This document shows, piece by piece, positions 17,347-25,495 of a stretch of DNA of 64,000 bases. Below the pieces are notes generated by a model. That model searched no databases and was not told the origin of the DNA. It saw only the letters and a program-made list of their open reading frames with translations. Numbering within the stretch: position 1 is the first letter of the stretch; the number at the start of each line of letters is the position of its first letter. This DNA comes from Xenophilus sp. AP218F (GTDB lineage Bacteria > Pseudomonadota > Gammaproteobacteria > Burkholderiales > Chromobacteriaceae), in contig NJIE01000011.1 of NCBI GenBank assembly GCA_002213445.1, forward strand, positions 46,383-110,382, given 5' to 3'. Position numbers and translations under genes: made by a program.

Positions 17347-17638
17347 GTAGGACTCGGGTCGGAATGGAAACGGCGGATGTTAACGGCTCGGGACGCGGGG
17401 CTGAATGGCGCATTCCGCAACCTCTGTAACGCCAAGGCGGCCGCGCAGCGGCGCCGTCGCGGCCGGCGCGCCACGCCAGCGTTTGATCATGGGTCAATGA
17501 TGCGCAGATTGCTTTCCGGTTATGCGCATGTATGCGCGGCGGGCGCTTATACTGTCGCAGTCCTGTTCCGCTCGCCGTGGCGGCCCGGGATGCGCCGGCG
17601 TCCTGTCGATGGCTGACGCACTTGCAGCGAGATCCCAC

Positions 17639-19210
17639 ATGTACGCACCGCATCCTCGTCTTCGCCGCCGTTTGGGCCGCCTCGCGCTGGCCTCGCTGTT
17701 GTTCGTCTTGCCCTTCCTGTTGCTGGCTCCGCCCCTGGTGTGGGAGGCGCGCGACGACGCGCAGCAGCGGATCGAGCACGGCCTTGTCCTGACGATCCGT
17801 TTGCTCGATCACGAACTGGATCGCGCCGAGCAGCTGGCCCGCGCGCTGCACCCCCTGGCGGGTCGTCCCTGTGACGTCGAAACGCAGCTCGCGCTGCGCA
17901 AACAGGCGACCAGCCGGCTCAACGTGCGCTCGATTGAATTGACGGCGGACGGCAAGTCGTATTGCTCCTCGCTGGCCGGGGCGGTGGCCGCCAGCCCGGC
18001 CGCGCCCCGCTACCGGCAGGATGGTTTTACCCTGCGCCGCGGCAGCGAGCTGAGCCCGGATGTTCCCTTCATCGAAATCCACGAGGGCGACGGCAAGCGC
18101 GGCGTGCTGGTCAATATCGACGGCCGTTATCTGGGGCTGCTGATGGGGGCGGAACGCCTGACGCCGCAGAGAGCTTACATCCAGGCCAACGGCGTCTGGG
18201 TCGGTCCCGGTTTCGTGGCCGGCGGCGGCGCGATTCCGCTGGCCGGCAGCCAGCATCTGGAGCGGGCCTCCGGCAAATATCCCTATCATCTGTTTTCCAG
18301 CTATGACCTGCCCGACTGGCGCGAGGTGCTGCTGCGCAAGCAGCGCGTGATCAGCGCCATGCTGCTGTTGCTGGGCGCGGTGCTGGCCGGGGTGGGGTAC
18401 TGGCTGCTCGGGCGTCCCCGCTCGCCGCAATCGGAGTTGCGCCGCGCGCTGGACGGCAACGAGTTCGAGCCATTCTTGCAGCCGCTGGTCAGGCCGGGTT
18501 CGACGCAGTGGGACGGGGCCGAAGTGCTGATGCGCTGGCGTCATCCCCAGGCGGGGCTGATTCCGCCCGATCTGTTCATCCCGCAGGCGGAAGCCAGCGG
18601 CGTCATCGTGCCGATGACGGCGCAGATGATGGCGCGGGTGGCGCGTGAGCTGAGCGCGGCGGCGCTGCCTCCCGGCTTTCACCTCGGCTTCAATGTCAGC
18701 GTGGCGCACTTCACCCAGGGCGATTTGTACGGCGAATGCCAAAGCCTGCTGGCCGCCTTTCCGCCCGGCGCGGTGGCGCTGACGCTGGAACTGACCGAGC
18801 GCGAGCTGCTGGAGGCGACGCCGGCGGTGGAGGCGCTGTTCCGGCGTTTGCGGCAGCTGGGCGTGCAGGTATCGCTGGATGATTTCGGCACCGGCCATTC
18901 CAGCCTCGACTATCTCAACCGGCTGGCGGTGAGCGGCCTGAAGATAGACCAGAGCTTCGTGGCCCGCATCGGCGCCAACAGCCTGTCGGGGGCCATTGTC
19001 GACAGCGTGGTGGAGCTGGCCGGCAAGCTGGGGCTGGATACGGTGGCCGAAGGGGTGGAAACCGAGCAGCAAGCTGCCTATCTGGGCGAGCTGGGCGTGA
19101 CCTGGCTGCAGGGCTATCTGATCGCCAAACCGATGCCGCTGGCCGATTTCGTCGCCGGGCTGGCCCGGCAGCAGGCGCTCAGCGCGCCTTCAGCCACTGC
19201 CAGCTCATGA
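17639..19210 (+). CDS. CSS-motif EAL phosphodiesterase (c-di-GMP), membrane bound
   Basis: A 523-residue protein: membrane helix (about 12-33), periplasmic CSS domain carrying SYCSSLAG, a second helix (about 238-258), then a cytoplasmic EAL domain (about 270-510). Catalytic-site motifs are present: AEVLMRW in the EAL position, [28 protein letters not shown] and AEGVETEQQ. The EVL variant also occurs in active enzymes such as PdeC of E. coli, so hydrolysis of c-di-GMP is likely; the periplasmic cysteines of such proteins sense redox state. Start chosen at ATG 17639 just before the first helix; earlier ATGs are possible. The 3' end overlaps crcB by 32 nt. Confidence 0.83.
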   Translation: MYAPHPRLRRRLGRLALASLLFVLPFLLLAPPLVWEARDDAQQRIEHGLVLTIRLLDHELDRAEQLARALHPLAGRPCDVETQLALRKQATSRLNVRSIELTADGKSYCSSLAGAVAASPAAPRYRQDGFTLRRGSELSPDVPFIEIHEGDGKRGVLVNIDGRYLGLLMGAERLTPQRAYIQANGVWVGPGFVAGGGAIPLAGSQHLERASGKYPYHLFSSYDLPDWREVLLRKQRVISAMLLLLGAVLAGVGYWLLGRPRSPQSELRRALDGNEFEPFLQPLVRPGSTQWDGAEVLMRWRHPQAGLIPPDLFIPQAEASGVIVPMTAQMMARVARELSAAALPPGFHLGFNVSVAHFTQGDLYGECQSLLAAFPPGAVALTLELTERELLEATPAVEALFRRLRQLGVQVSLDDFGTGHSSLDYLNRLAVSGLKIDQSFVARIGANSLSGAIVDSVVELAGKLGLDTVAEGVETEQQAAYLGELGVTWLQGYLIAKPMPLADFVAGLARQQALSAPSATASS

Positions 19211-19562
19211 TGCCGGCCGCGGTCATCAACAGCGAGCCGCTGACGTGGATGGCGATGGCGCCGAGCGCGGGCAGCGGCTGGCCCTGGCGGATCAGGTCAA
19301 CCACCTCGGCCGAGAAGGTGGAGAAGGTGGTCAGGCCACCGCAGAAGCCGGTGACGATCAACAGCCGCCACAGGGGCGACAGGCTGGGCATGTCGGCGAA
19401 CAAGGCCACGGCCACGCCGATGATGTAGCCGCCGATCAGGTTGGCTGCCAGCGTGCCGGGCGGCAGCGTCGGGAACAGCGAGTTGAGCTTGAGGCCGAGA
19501 AACCAGCGCAGCAACGCGCCGGCGGCGGCGCCGATGGCAATGGCGAGAACGGTTTTCCACAT
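19179..19562 (-). CDS. crcB: Fluoride channel CrcB/Fluc
   Basis: A 127-residue four-helix membrane protein that exports fluoride as a dimer. Family motifs are [27 protein letters not shown] and [14 protein letters not shown], the last being the Phe-box region of the pore. Normal length. It is downstream of two roadblock genes on the same strand (74-nt gap) and converges on the EAL gene. I found no crcB fluoride riboswitch in the short upstream gap. Confidence 0.93.
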   Translation of the reverse strand: MWKTVLAIAIGAAAGALLRWFLGLKLNSLFPTLPPGTLAANLIGGYIIGVAVALFADMPSLSPLWRLLIVTGFCGGLTTFSTFSAEVVDLIRQGQPLPALGAIAIHVSGSLLMTAAGIMSWQWLKAR

Positions 19563-19636
19563 GGCGGGTAGGCGCGGGTTGGTCTAGCCCCGATTTTGCA
19601 CGCGTTCGGCCGCCGGCGTACAGCCCCGGCCGCGTT

Positions 19637-19999
19637 TCACAGGATTTCGGCGATGGACCTGGCGGCGCGCTTGGCGTCCAGGAAGATCAGGCCGAGCTTG
19701 GCCTCGCGCCGGGCGATCACCGCCAGCACCGCATCGCGGCTGGCGTGGCTCATCAGGATGTAGCCGTTGTCGCCCTTCACCATCACCTGCTCCAGCTCGC
19801 CGCGCGCTAGTTCGCGGGCGGTGCGCTCGCCCAGCGACAGCATGGCCGCCGCCATCGCGCCCACCCGGTCCTCGTCCACGTCTTGCGGCAGCAGCGCCGC
19901 CATGGTCAGGCCGTCGGCGGAAATGATGGCCGAGGCCTCGATGTCGGCGGACGCGCCGTTCAGGTCTTTGAGGATGGATTTGAGCATCTGTTCGCGCAT
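19637..19999 (-). CDS. Roadblock/LC7 protein (MglB-like), second copy
   Basis: A 120-residue single roadblock/LC7 domain: an N-terminal helix (REQMLKSILKDLNG), the strand-turn IEASAIISADGLTMAA, then DEDRVGAMAAAMLSLGERTARELARG and VMVKGDNGYILMS. Such proteins dimerise and act on small Ras-like GTPases of the MglA type, often as GAP or scaffold. It is the last gene of the operon that also encodes the GTPase, 33 nt after the first roadblock gene. The role is inferred from family and context. Confidence 0.85.
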   Translation of the reverse strand: MREQMLKSILKDLNGASADIEASAIISADGLTMAALLPQDVDEDRVGAMAAAMLSLGERTARELARGELEQVMVKGDNGYILMSHASRDAVLAVIARREAKLGLIFLDAKRAARSIAEIL

Positions 20000-20032
20000 G
20001 GTGTTCTCCGGTTGGGGCGTTGGGGGCGGCCG

Positions 20033-20665
20033 CTAGGCGTAGCGGCGGGCCAGAAGTTCTATCAGGGTGACGAAGTGCTGATCCTGCAATTGCGGCGCGC
20101 CGCCGATGATCAGCACGAAGGACTGCTGGCCGATGTAGAGCGGATAGAACGCCAGCTCGCTGGCGCCGACCGGATTGGCCACGGCCCAGGCGCCGCTGCC
20201 CAGATTGAGGTGGTTTTTCAGCAGCAGGGCGTGGCGGCGGCCCAGCGAGACGATGTCGCCGGCCAGGGCGGCGATGGCTTCGGCCGATTCGTGATGGAAG
20301 CCGGCGGTGGCGTAGTAGAGGCCGTTGTCGTCGGCGAGCAGGGCGCGGCCGCAGTCGGACAGCCGGGCGAGCAGGCCGGGCAGCTGGCTTTCCAGATTGC
20401 TGCTGGCCGGCGGGCGCGGCGCTTCGGTGCCGTGGACGAACTCCAGCCTTTGCAGCCGGTACAGCGTTTCCAGCGCGGCATCCACCGCGCCGCCGGTCCA
20501 TTCGCCCAGGAGTTCGGCGCTGAGCGGAACCGAGTGGCCCACGCGCAGGATGTGGCCCAGCAGGATGCGCGCCGGATCTTGCTCCGGGCTGGAAACGGCG
20601 TAGTAGGCGCCGGCGGGCGTCGCCATCGGGTACAGGGTGTCTTTCAGTTTCAGGGGACTGTGCAT
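20033..20665 (-). CDS. Roadblock/LC7-like protein with extra N-terminal domain
   Basis: A 210-residue protein. The first ~85 residues look like a small helical, winged-helix-like segment (ARILLGHILRVGHSVPLSAELLG, ALETLYRLQRLEFVHG). The C-terminal ~120 residues follow the roadblock/LC7 pattern: GRALLADDNGLYYATAGF, SAEAIAALAGDIVSLGRR, then LAFYPLYIGQQSFVLIIGG. It starts 2 nt after the GTPase stop, so the two are translationally linked. I assume it binds the GTPase; the weaker match makes the domain call less certain than for the second copy. Confidence 0.7.
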   Translation of the reverse strand: MHSPLKLKDTLYPMATPAGAYYAVSSPEQDPARILLGHILRVGHSVPLSAELLGEWTGGAVDAALETLYRLQRLEFVHGTEAPRPPASSNLESQLPGLLARLSDCGRALLADDNGLYYATAGFHHESAEAIAALAGDIVSLGRRHALLLKNHLNLGSGAWAVANPVGASELAFYPLYIGQQSFVLIIGGAPQLQDQHFVTLIELLARRYA

Positions 20666-20667
20666 GT

Positions 20668-21210
20668 TCAACTTTCCAGTCCGGGGTCGATGGAAAACAG
20701 CAAGGCCAGGATCAGCTGCTTGACGTCTTCGCGCTGGCGGCTGTCGATTTCGAAAATGGGCGGACGCATGCCGAACTTCTCCAGCACGCCGGCGTAGGTA
20801 TCGGTGCCCGGAGCGTTTTTCAGATCGGTCTTGGTGACGCCTATCACCAAGGGCGCGCGCTTTAGCAGCTGGCTGAAGGCGTTGAGGAAGAACTGCAGGT
20901 CGCGCAAGGGATTGGCGCGGGTATTGTCCAGCAGCAGCACCAGGCCGATGCCGCCCTGGCTGACGATGTCCCACATGAAATCGAAGCGCTCCTGGCCGGG
21001 CGTGCCGTACAGATGCACCTTGGTGTGTTCGTCCAGGCGCAGCACGCCGTAATCCAGCGCCACCGTGGTTTCCTGCTTGCGCTGCAGGGTCATGTCAGAG
21101 GCCGCCGCGTCGGTGCGCACCGGCTCGATATCGCTGATGGCGGCGATGGCCGTGGTTTTGCCCGCGCCCACCGGGCCGGCGAAGATGATTTTGTTGTCGT
21201 AAGTTCGCAT
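20668..21210 (-). CDS. MglA-like small GTPase
   Basis: A 180-residue Ras-like GTPase. G1 is GPVGAGKT (12-19), a switch I Thr lies at 48/49, G3 is GTPGQERF (69-76) where Ras has DTAGQE, and G4 is TKTD (126-129). The GTPGQ form is that of bacterial MglA-like and related GTPases. MglA in Myxococcus sets cell polarity together with the roadblock protein MglB. Two roadblock genes directly follow here. No membrane anchor is seen. Target and function in this organism are unknown. Confidence 0.88.
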   Translation of the reverse strand: MRTYDNKIIFAGPVGAGKTTAIAAISDIEPVRTDAAASDMTLQRKQETTVALDYGVLRLDEHTKVHLYGTPGQERFDFMWDIVSQGGIGLVLLLDNTRANPLRDLQFFLNAFSQLLKRAPLVIGVTKTDLKNAPGTDTYAGVLEKFGMRPPIFEIDSRQREDVKQLILALLFSIDPGLES

Positions 21211-21232
21211 GCGGGAGATATCTTTCGCAAAA

Positions 21233-22360
21233 CTACAGTCCGGTAACCTTGCGCAACAGGCGCGACAGCAGCCCGCCGGTCTCTGCCGTCTGGCGAGGCG
21301 GCGGAGGAGACGGCGGCGGAGCGGCCGGTGGCCGCGCGCCGCGCACCGGAGCGGAGGACATGACTGGCAGGCTGGCCGCCGACTGCCATTCCAGCAAGTC
21401 CAGGCTGTGCGCCGCCGCCAGATAGGTGAACAGATGCGCCGGCGGCACGCGCAACAGGCGCGCGATCAGCTTGAGATTGACCGGCGTCTTGCCCAGGAGG
21501 GCGCTGATGCGGATGGCGTCCGGCACCGGCGGCAGCCGGGTGAGGTTGGGCCAGTGCCTGAGGCGCAGCGGCGTATCGGCGCGGATGCCGCGCAGCAGCC
21601 GGCCCCGGCTGCTCCAGATCGCGAGCTGCCAGATCAGCGGCGCCAACGGTCGGGGCGGAAGGTCGGGCAGCGCCTCGCCGGGCGTCAGCGGATGCAGGTA
21701 AAGCCGCTGTTCGTCGGCCTGGCAGGCGGCTTGCAGCGCGGCGTCGTCGGCCAGCTGCAACGCCTGGTTGGCCAGGGGCAGCAGCACCAGCAGCGGCGCG
21801 GCGTCGATGCCGATGATGGCCGCCTGGCGCCGTTGGCGCAGCCTGCGCGCCATGCCGAGCAAGCCTCGGTCCGGGTCGAAGCGTTCGATGGTGATCGGTT
21901 CCGCCGCCGCGGGCGGCGCGGCGGGCGCGGGGCGGGGCGGAACAGGACGAGGGGCGGGGCTTGCCGCGCGCGCGGCGGGGAGCGGCGGTTCCGGTTTCGC
22001 CCGAGGGAGCGCGGCCGGCGGCGCGGCGTCCAGCGCCGCTCGCAGCAGCGGAAACAGCGTTTCCACCTGGATGGGCTTGCGCAGCGCGGGCGCAGGGCTG
22101 TCCGCGGCCGGCGTCGTGGTGGCGATCAGCGCGGGCAAGGACGGATGAAGGCGGCGGAAGTCTTCCCACGCCAGCCAGCCGGCCTGGCCGTCCACGTCGA
22201 CGATCGCCAGGTCCGGCGTCGAATCGGGCGCGTCCTCCTGCAACTGGTAACGCAAGGAGTGGTGCAGGCGGAACGCCATGCGCAGCAGGGCCTGCTTGCG
22301 CGGGTCCATGCCCAAAGCCAGCACCGTGATCGGCGCGTTGCCCGGCGGCGACGGAAGCAT
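21233..22360 (-). CDS. Receiver-like protein with Pro/Ala linker and unknown C-terminal domain
   Basis: A 375-residue protein. Residues about 10-112 have the outline of a response-regulator receiver domain: ITVLALGMDP, a central DLAIVDVDG, the ALIATTT strand and ALRKPIQVETLFPLL, the usual Lys-Pro end. The acidic pair after the first strand is missing (GMD only), so phosphorylation is doubtful. A Pro/Ala-rich linker (about 113-155) leads to a C-terminal domain that I do not recognise, ending in a Pro-rich stretch and a short basic helix. The gene lies 22 nt before the GTPase gene and 9 nt after the FimV-like gene. Confidence 0.65.
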   Translation of the reverse strand: MLPSPPGNAPITVLALGMDPRKQALLRMAFRLHHSLRYQLQEDAPDSTPDLAIVDVDGQAGWLAWEDFRRLHPSLPALIATTTPAADSPAPALRKPIQVETLFPLLRAALDAAPPAALPRAKPEPPLPAARAASPAPRPVPPRPAPAAPPAAAEPITIERFDPDRGLLGMARRLRQRRQAAIIGIDAAPLLVLLPLANQALQLADDAALQAACQADEQRLYLHPLTPGEALPDLPPRPLAPLIWQLAIWSSRGRLLRGIRADTPLRLRHWPNLTRLPPVPDAIRISALLGKTPVNLKLIARLLRVPPAHLFTYLAAAHSLDLLEWQSAASLPVMSSAPVRGARPPAAPPPSPPPPRQTAETGGLLSRLLRKVTGL

Positions 22361-22369
22361 GGTTTGTCC

Positions 22370-23791
22370 TCAGGCGGCCAGCGCCCGTTGCGGGCGTTGC
22401 TGCAGGCGTTGCAGGAAACCGCTCATGCTGATGATGATCTCGTTCGGGATCGGGCTGGCGCTTTCCTTCAGTTTGCGGGTCAGCCAGGTGAAGCGGCGCA
22501 ATTCGTCCTGCCGTTCGTACAGTTCCAGCAGCAGCGGGTAGGGCTGAGGGTCTTGCGGGCGCGCCAGGATGGCTTGCTCCAGGGTGCGCATCGCCATGTC
22601 CACCTGGCCGAATTGCAGGTAGTGGTCGGCCTCGGCGAGCGGGTCGTTGCCTTGCGGCGCGGTTTCGCCGGCTACCCGTTCCACCAGCTCCAGGCGGCGG
22701 GCTGGCGGCGGCGCGTGGCGTTCGTAGCCCGCTTCGCGGCCGATGACTTCCAGCGCCAGCCGGTCCGGGTTGCCGGCCAGGGCGGCGAGCACGGGATGCG
22801 CGCCGATGACCAGGCCGGCGTGCAATAGTTGCTCTTTGAGGCGCTGGCCGTAAGGACCCAGCGTCATGTGGAAGTGCCAGAGGGTGCGGGCGAAGGCGTC
22901 CAGATCGCGCGCCTGATAGTGGATGCACAGCGCATCCAGACGATGCAGCAGCGAGCCTGGCTTGAGCTGCAGGATGCGCTCCAGCACCGGCAGGGCCTGT
23001 TCGTGGGCGCGGCAGGCCAGCAGGATGCGGGCCTGTTTTTCCGCCGGCAGCAAGGCGGCCACCACTTCCCGCTCTTCCGCGGCCAGCGCGCCGAGCGGGC
23101 GATAGCCTTCCAGCAGCGGCACCGGGTTGAGCGGCGCGCCGGCGGCGCCGGCCGGAACCAGCGCGGGCGGCAGGTCCGGCTGGCGGCCCGCAGGCGCGTC
23201 TTCCAGCGTCATGCCCGGCGGCAGCTGATCGCCGAGCAGGCGGCGAATCTCCTCCACGCCCCAGCCCAGGCGTTGCTCCGCCAGCACGCGCAAGTTGAGG
23301 TTGTTGTAGTCCTGGCGCAGCCCGTCCAGCACCGCGCTTTCCAGTTGTTCGCGGTCCAGCAGCGCCAGGTCGTGGCGGCGCTCCAGGGTGTCGCTGTAGT
23401 CGTGAATCTGACCCAGTTGCAGGTATAGCTCGCCCAGCCGGCGCAGTTGCTGCCCGGAATGGGGCGCGTACTGGTCGATATAGTGGCGCAGGGCGATGGC
23501 TGCGTTTTCCAGGTAGCCGAAATTGATGAACACGTCGACTTCGGTCAGCGCATCGACCGCCGCCACCTCGTAGCCTAGCGCTTCGTCCGAGTCGGGCGCG
23601 TCCGGGATCCGCAGCGGCGCGGGTTGCAACTCGGCCGGCTCTATCGGCACATACTCCGGGCGGGGCGCGGGCTCGGGCCTGGTTTCATGGCTTTTGCGCG
23701 CGACGACAAGCGCGCCCAGCAGGGCGAGGGCGGTCAGTCCGGCCAGCAGCAGCCAGCCGTCGGGAGCGTGCTGGAAGATCAGTTCATTCAT
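22370..23791 (-). CDS. FimV-like membrane protein with TPR-type repeats
   Basis: A 473-residue protein with one N-terminal membrane helix (about 13-32) and a large cytoplasmic part. Two segments repeat the FimV pattern: DALTEVDVFINFGYLENAAIALRH at about 80-103, and DPLAEADHYLQFGQVDMAMR with the following ILARPQDPQPYPLLLELYER near the C-terminus. FimV is the polar landmark of type IV pilus and flagellar systems in Pseudomonas; this protein lacks its LysM domain. It overlaps the upstream ODP gene by 8 nt. I infer a scaffold that places the GTPase module at a site in the membrane. Confidence 0.72.
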   Translation of the reverse strand: MNELIFQHAPDGWLLLAGLTALALLGALVVARKSHETRPEPAPRPEYVPIEPAELQPAPLRIPDAPDSDEALGYEVAAVDALTEVDVFINFGYLENAAIALRHYIDQYAPHSGQQLRRLGELYLQLGQIHDYSDTLERRHDLALLDREQLESAVLDGLRQDYNNLNLRVLAEQRLGWGVEEIRRLLGDQLPPGMTLEDAPAGRQPDLPPALVPAGAAGAPLNPVPLLEGYRPLGALAAEEREVVAALLPAEKQARILLACRAHEQALPVLERILQLKPGSLLHRLDALCIHYQARDLDAFARTLWHFHMTLGPYGQRLKEQLLHAGLVIGAHPVLAALAGNPDRLALEVIGREAGYERHAPPPARRLELVERVAGETAPQGNDPLAEADHYLQFGQVDMAMRTLEQAILARPQDPQPYPLLLELYERQDELRRFTWLTRKLKESASPIPNEIIISMSGFLQRLQQRPQRALAA

Positions 23792-24578
23792 GGCGCGGAA
23801 TTTCCTCGCGCTGGTTCAGCGCGTAATCGTCGCTGCTGATCAGGTCGGTGCCGCACTCCAGGCGTTCGAACCAGTCGAGGAAGCGGCCCACCATTTCCTT
23901 GCCGCGGAACGACGCGCCGTGTTGCGGCACCAGCCATTCCACGTCCAGCTGGCGCACCATCTGCACCCAAAGCCGGCAGGCCTTGTTGTTGGTCATGTAG
24001 CGGCGGTGGAAGGCCAGCATGTGGCGGTCGTTGAGATGGGCGTCGAAGTCGGTGATCGGCTTGCCGGCCTCGTGGCCGTCCATCAGCGATGCGCCGATGT
24101 CGCCGGAGAACAGGATTTTGCTCAGCGGATCGTAAATCTGGAAGAAACCGACGGTATGCAGGTAGTGCGCCGGGATGATGCGCAACTGGCAGCCGCCCAG
24201 CGTCAGCAGCATGCCCTGCGGCGGAATCGGCACCAGGCGGCCTTCGGTGACGCCGCGCACGCAAAAATGGGGCAGAAAGCGCACCCATTCCTGGGCGATG
24301 ATGATCTGCGCGTCGGTGATCAGCAGCCAGCCGTTGGCCGAGGCAACGATGTCCGGGTCCTGGTGCGAGGCGAAAATATAGCGGGTGTGCGACGGCAGGA
24401 AGTAATCGGCCATCTCGGCCAGCAGATGCTTGTAGGTGAGGTTGCCGCCGGGGTCGAGCAGGATGCCTTCGCCCTGATCGACGATGGCGAACTGGTTGGC
24501 CTGGATGCCGTCGCCTTGCACCAGCTCGGTGAAGGCGATGCACTTGTGGTTGCCGTCGTCGTAAAGTACTTGCGCCAT
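23784..24578 (-). CDS. ODP-like di-iron oxygen-sensing domain protein (MBL fold)
   Basis: A 264-residue cytosolic MBL-fold protein related to flavodiiron proteins but without the flavodoxin domain. The di-iron set is complete: SHQDPDI gives H72, D74 and D76, then H138 (IPAH), D160 (FSGDIG) and H220 (VPQHG). The H-x-D-x-D form without the following His is that of ODP domains, one of which (Treponema) binds O2 and signals to the chemotaxis kinase. This is the first gene of the operon and sits behind an FNR-type promoter. Start ATG 24576-24578. O2 or NO binding is inferred. Confidence 0.78.
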   Translation of the reverse strand: MAQVLYDDGNHKCIAFTELVQGDGIQANQFAIVDQGEGILLDPGGNLTYKHLLAEMADYFLPSHTRYIFASHQDPDIVASANGWLLITDAQIIIAQEWVRFLPHFCVRGVTEGRLVPIPPQGMLLTLGGCQLRIIPAHYLHTVGFFQIYDPLSKILFSGDIGASLMDGHEAGKPITDFDAHLNDRHMLAFHRRYMTNNKACRLWVQMVRQLDVEWLVPQHGASFRGKEMVGRFLDWFERLECGTDLISSDDYALNQREEIPRHE

Positions 24579-24627
24579 AGCCGTTCTCTCAATCTGCGCG
24601 CCTCGCCGGGAATGGGGGCGAGTTTGA

Positions 24628-24676
24628 CAAATGGATAATAGGGATGGGCGCGGATGCGGTATTTGATATGCATCAA
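24628..24676 (-). promoter_or_regulatory. Class II FNR/ANR promoter of the ODP-FimV-GTPase operon
   Basis: TTGATATGCATCAA at 24663-24676 is a perfect FNR box (TTGAT-N4-ATCAA). On the minus strand a TATTAT -10 (24635-24640) begins exactly 29 nt past the box centre. That puts the box at -41.5 relative to a start at about 24628, the classical spacing for FNR-activated promoters. The leader is about 50 nt. Expression should rise when oxygen is low. Confidence 0.8.
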
Positions 24677-24707
24677 AAATGATAAAGTCATGCTCATGGG
24701 CGCGGGC

Positions 24708-24734
24708 GAAAAAAAAGAGCCCCATGGGGGCTCT
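24708..24734 (-). terminator. Orphan Rho-independent terminator (minus strand)
   Basis: A perfect 8-bp stem (24716-24723 with 24727-24734) with a 3-nt loop, followed on the minus strand by eight or more T. No protein gene precedes it on that strand, which points to a small RNA. Confidence 0.85.
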
Positions 24735-24900
24735 GAATTGCACCTTCGCTCAGGTGATCGAGCTGACTGTCATCCGGATCGCTCCATCAGCACAGCATTT
24801 CGATCAAATCAAGCTATCAGCCCTGTCCGGGCTGCTAACTGACAGGACCGATTATGTCCATGGGCTGGATCGGCGACTAGCGTGATTGTTGATGCCTTGT
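24708..24900 (-). ncRNA. Candidate small RNA ending at an orphan terminator
   Basis: The only minus-strand transcript that could end at this terminator has no credible reading frame. The minus-strand sequence can fold into CAGCCC/GGGCTG (around 24819-24835) and CACCT/AGGTG (around 24741-24756) hairpins before the terminator. The 5' end is a guess; I found no convincing promoter. I do not recognise a known RNA family. Confidence 0.35.
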
Positions 24901-25054
24901 GTGACGGTATGTGATGAAAGCGCTTGGCCATTAACAATTAAGCAATATATTTCGGTATTTTTCCTCAAAAACCCAATTTTCATAAGCGGGGGCGACTGTT
25001 TGCGCTGCAACAATCTGGGTATGATGAGGTGATACTGTTGGCCAGGAGGCTGAT

Positions 25055-25495
25055 TTGGACAAGACGTTCCCGATTATCGACACCCGCGCCATCAGCATGC
25101 GCTGGGGCGACATGGACGCGGTGGGGCATCTCAACAATACCTATTATTTCCGCTATCTGGAGCAAATCCGGGTGGAGTGGCTGGCGCAACTGGGGTACGG
25201 CATCGATCCCGACGGCATCGGCCCGGTGCTGGCCAGCACCAGCTGCACTTTCCGGCGGCAGCTTACCTATCCGGCCACCGTCGACATCACCATCGAGCTG
25301 GAGAAACTGGGGCGCAGCAGCCTGAAGCTGCGCCACCATTTCTACCGTCAGGACGATCCGGGCGTGGTGTACGCCAGCGGCGAGGTGACGCTGGTATGGG
25401 TGGATTACAAGGCGGGCAAGTCGGTGCCGATTCCCGACGCCATTCGTCAGGCCATCGCCGCCGCCTTGCCGCCCGGCTCGGTCTTGCCGGATTAA
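25055..25495 (+). CDS. Acyl-CoA thioesterase, 4-hydroxybenzoyl-CoA thioesterase type
   Basis: A 146-residue hot-dog-fold protein. The active-site segment RWGDMDAVGHLNNTYYFRYLEQ (split by D19 and N26-N27 in the family pattern) is typical, as is the RR-x-L-x-YPATVDITIELEKLG stretch. It hydrolyses an acyl-CoA thioester; chain preference is unknown. I use TTG 25055 because AGGAGG lies 5 nt before it and the residues between it and the first ATG (25097) fit the family. The stop overlaps mnmC by 4 nt. Confidence 0.83.
   Translation: MDKTFPIIDTRAISMRWGDMDAVGHLNNTYYFRYLEQIRVEWLAQLGYGIDPDGIGPVLASTSCTFRRQLTYPATVDITIELEKLGRSSLKLRHHFYRQDDPGVVYASGEVTLVWVDYKAGKSVPIPDAIRQAIAAALPPGSVLPD

Larger units (their letters stand above)
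24579..25054. other. Regulatory region between the ODP operon and the thioesterase gene
   Basis: This 476-base stretch carries the FNR promoter (minus strand), an orphan terminator with a candidate small RNA upstream of it, and the AGGAGG ribosome site of the thioesterase gene at its right end. No protein gene is supported. Confidence 0.7.

Noticed and set aside
17484..17500. FNR-like sequence TTGATCATGGGTCAA upstream of the CSS-EAL gene
   Set aside because: The half-sites are five bases apart instead of four and one half is imperfect, unlike the exact site at 24663.
19563..19636. Fluoride riboswitch upstream of crcB
   Set aside because: The 74-nt gap shows none of the conserved pseudoknot sequence of crcB riboswitches.
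24931..25137. Minus-strand frame opposite the thioesterase start
   Set aside because: It is antisense to a well-supported gene and its ribosome site, and no product is recognisable.
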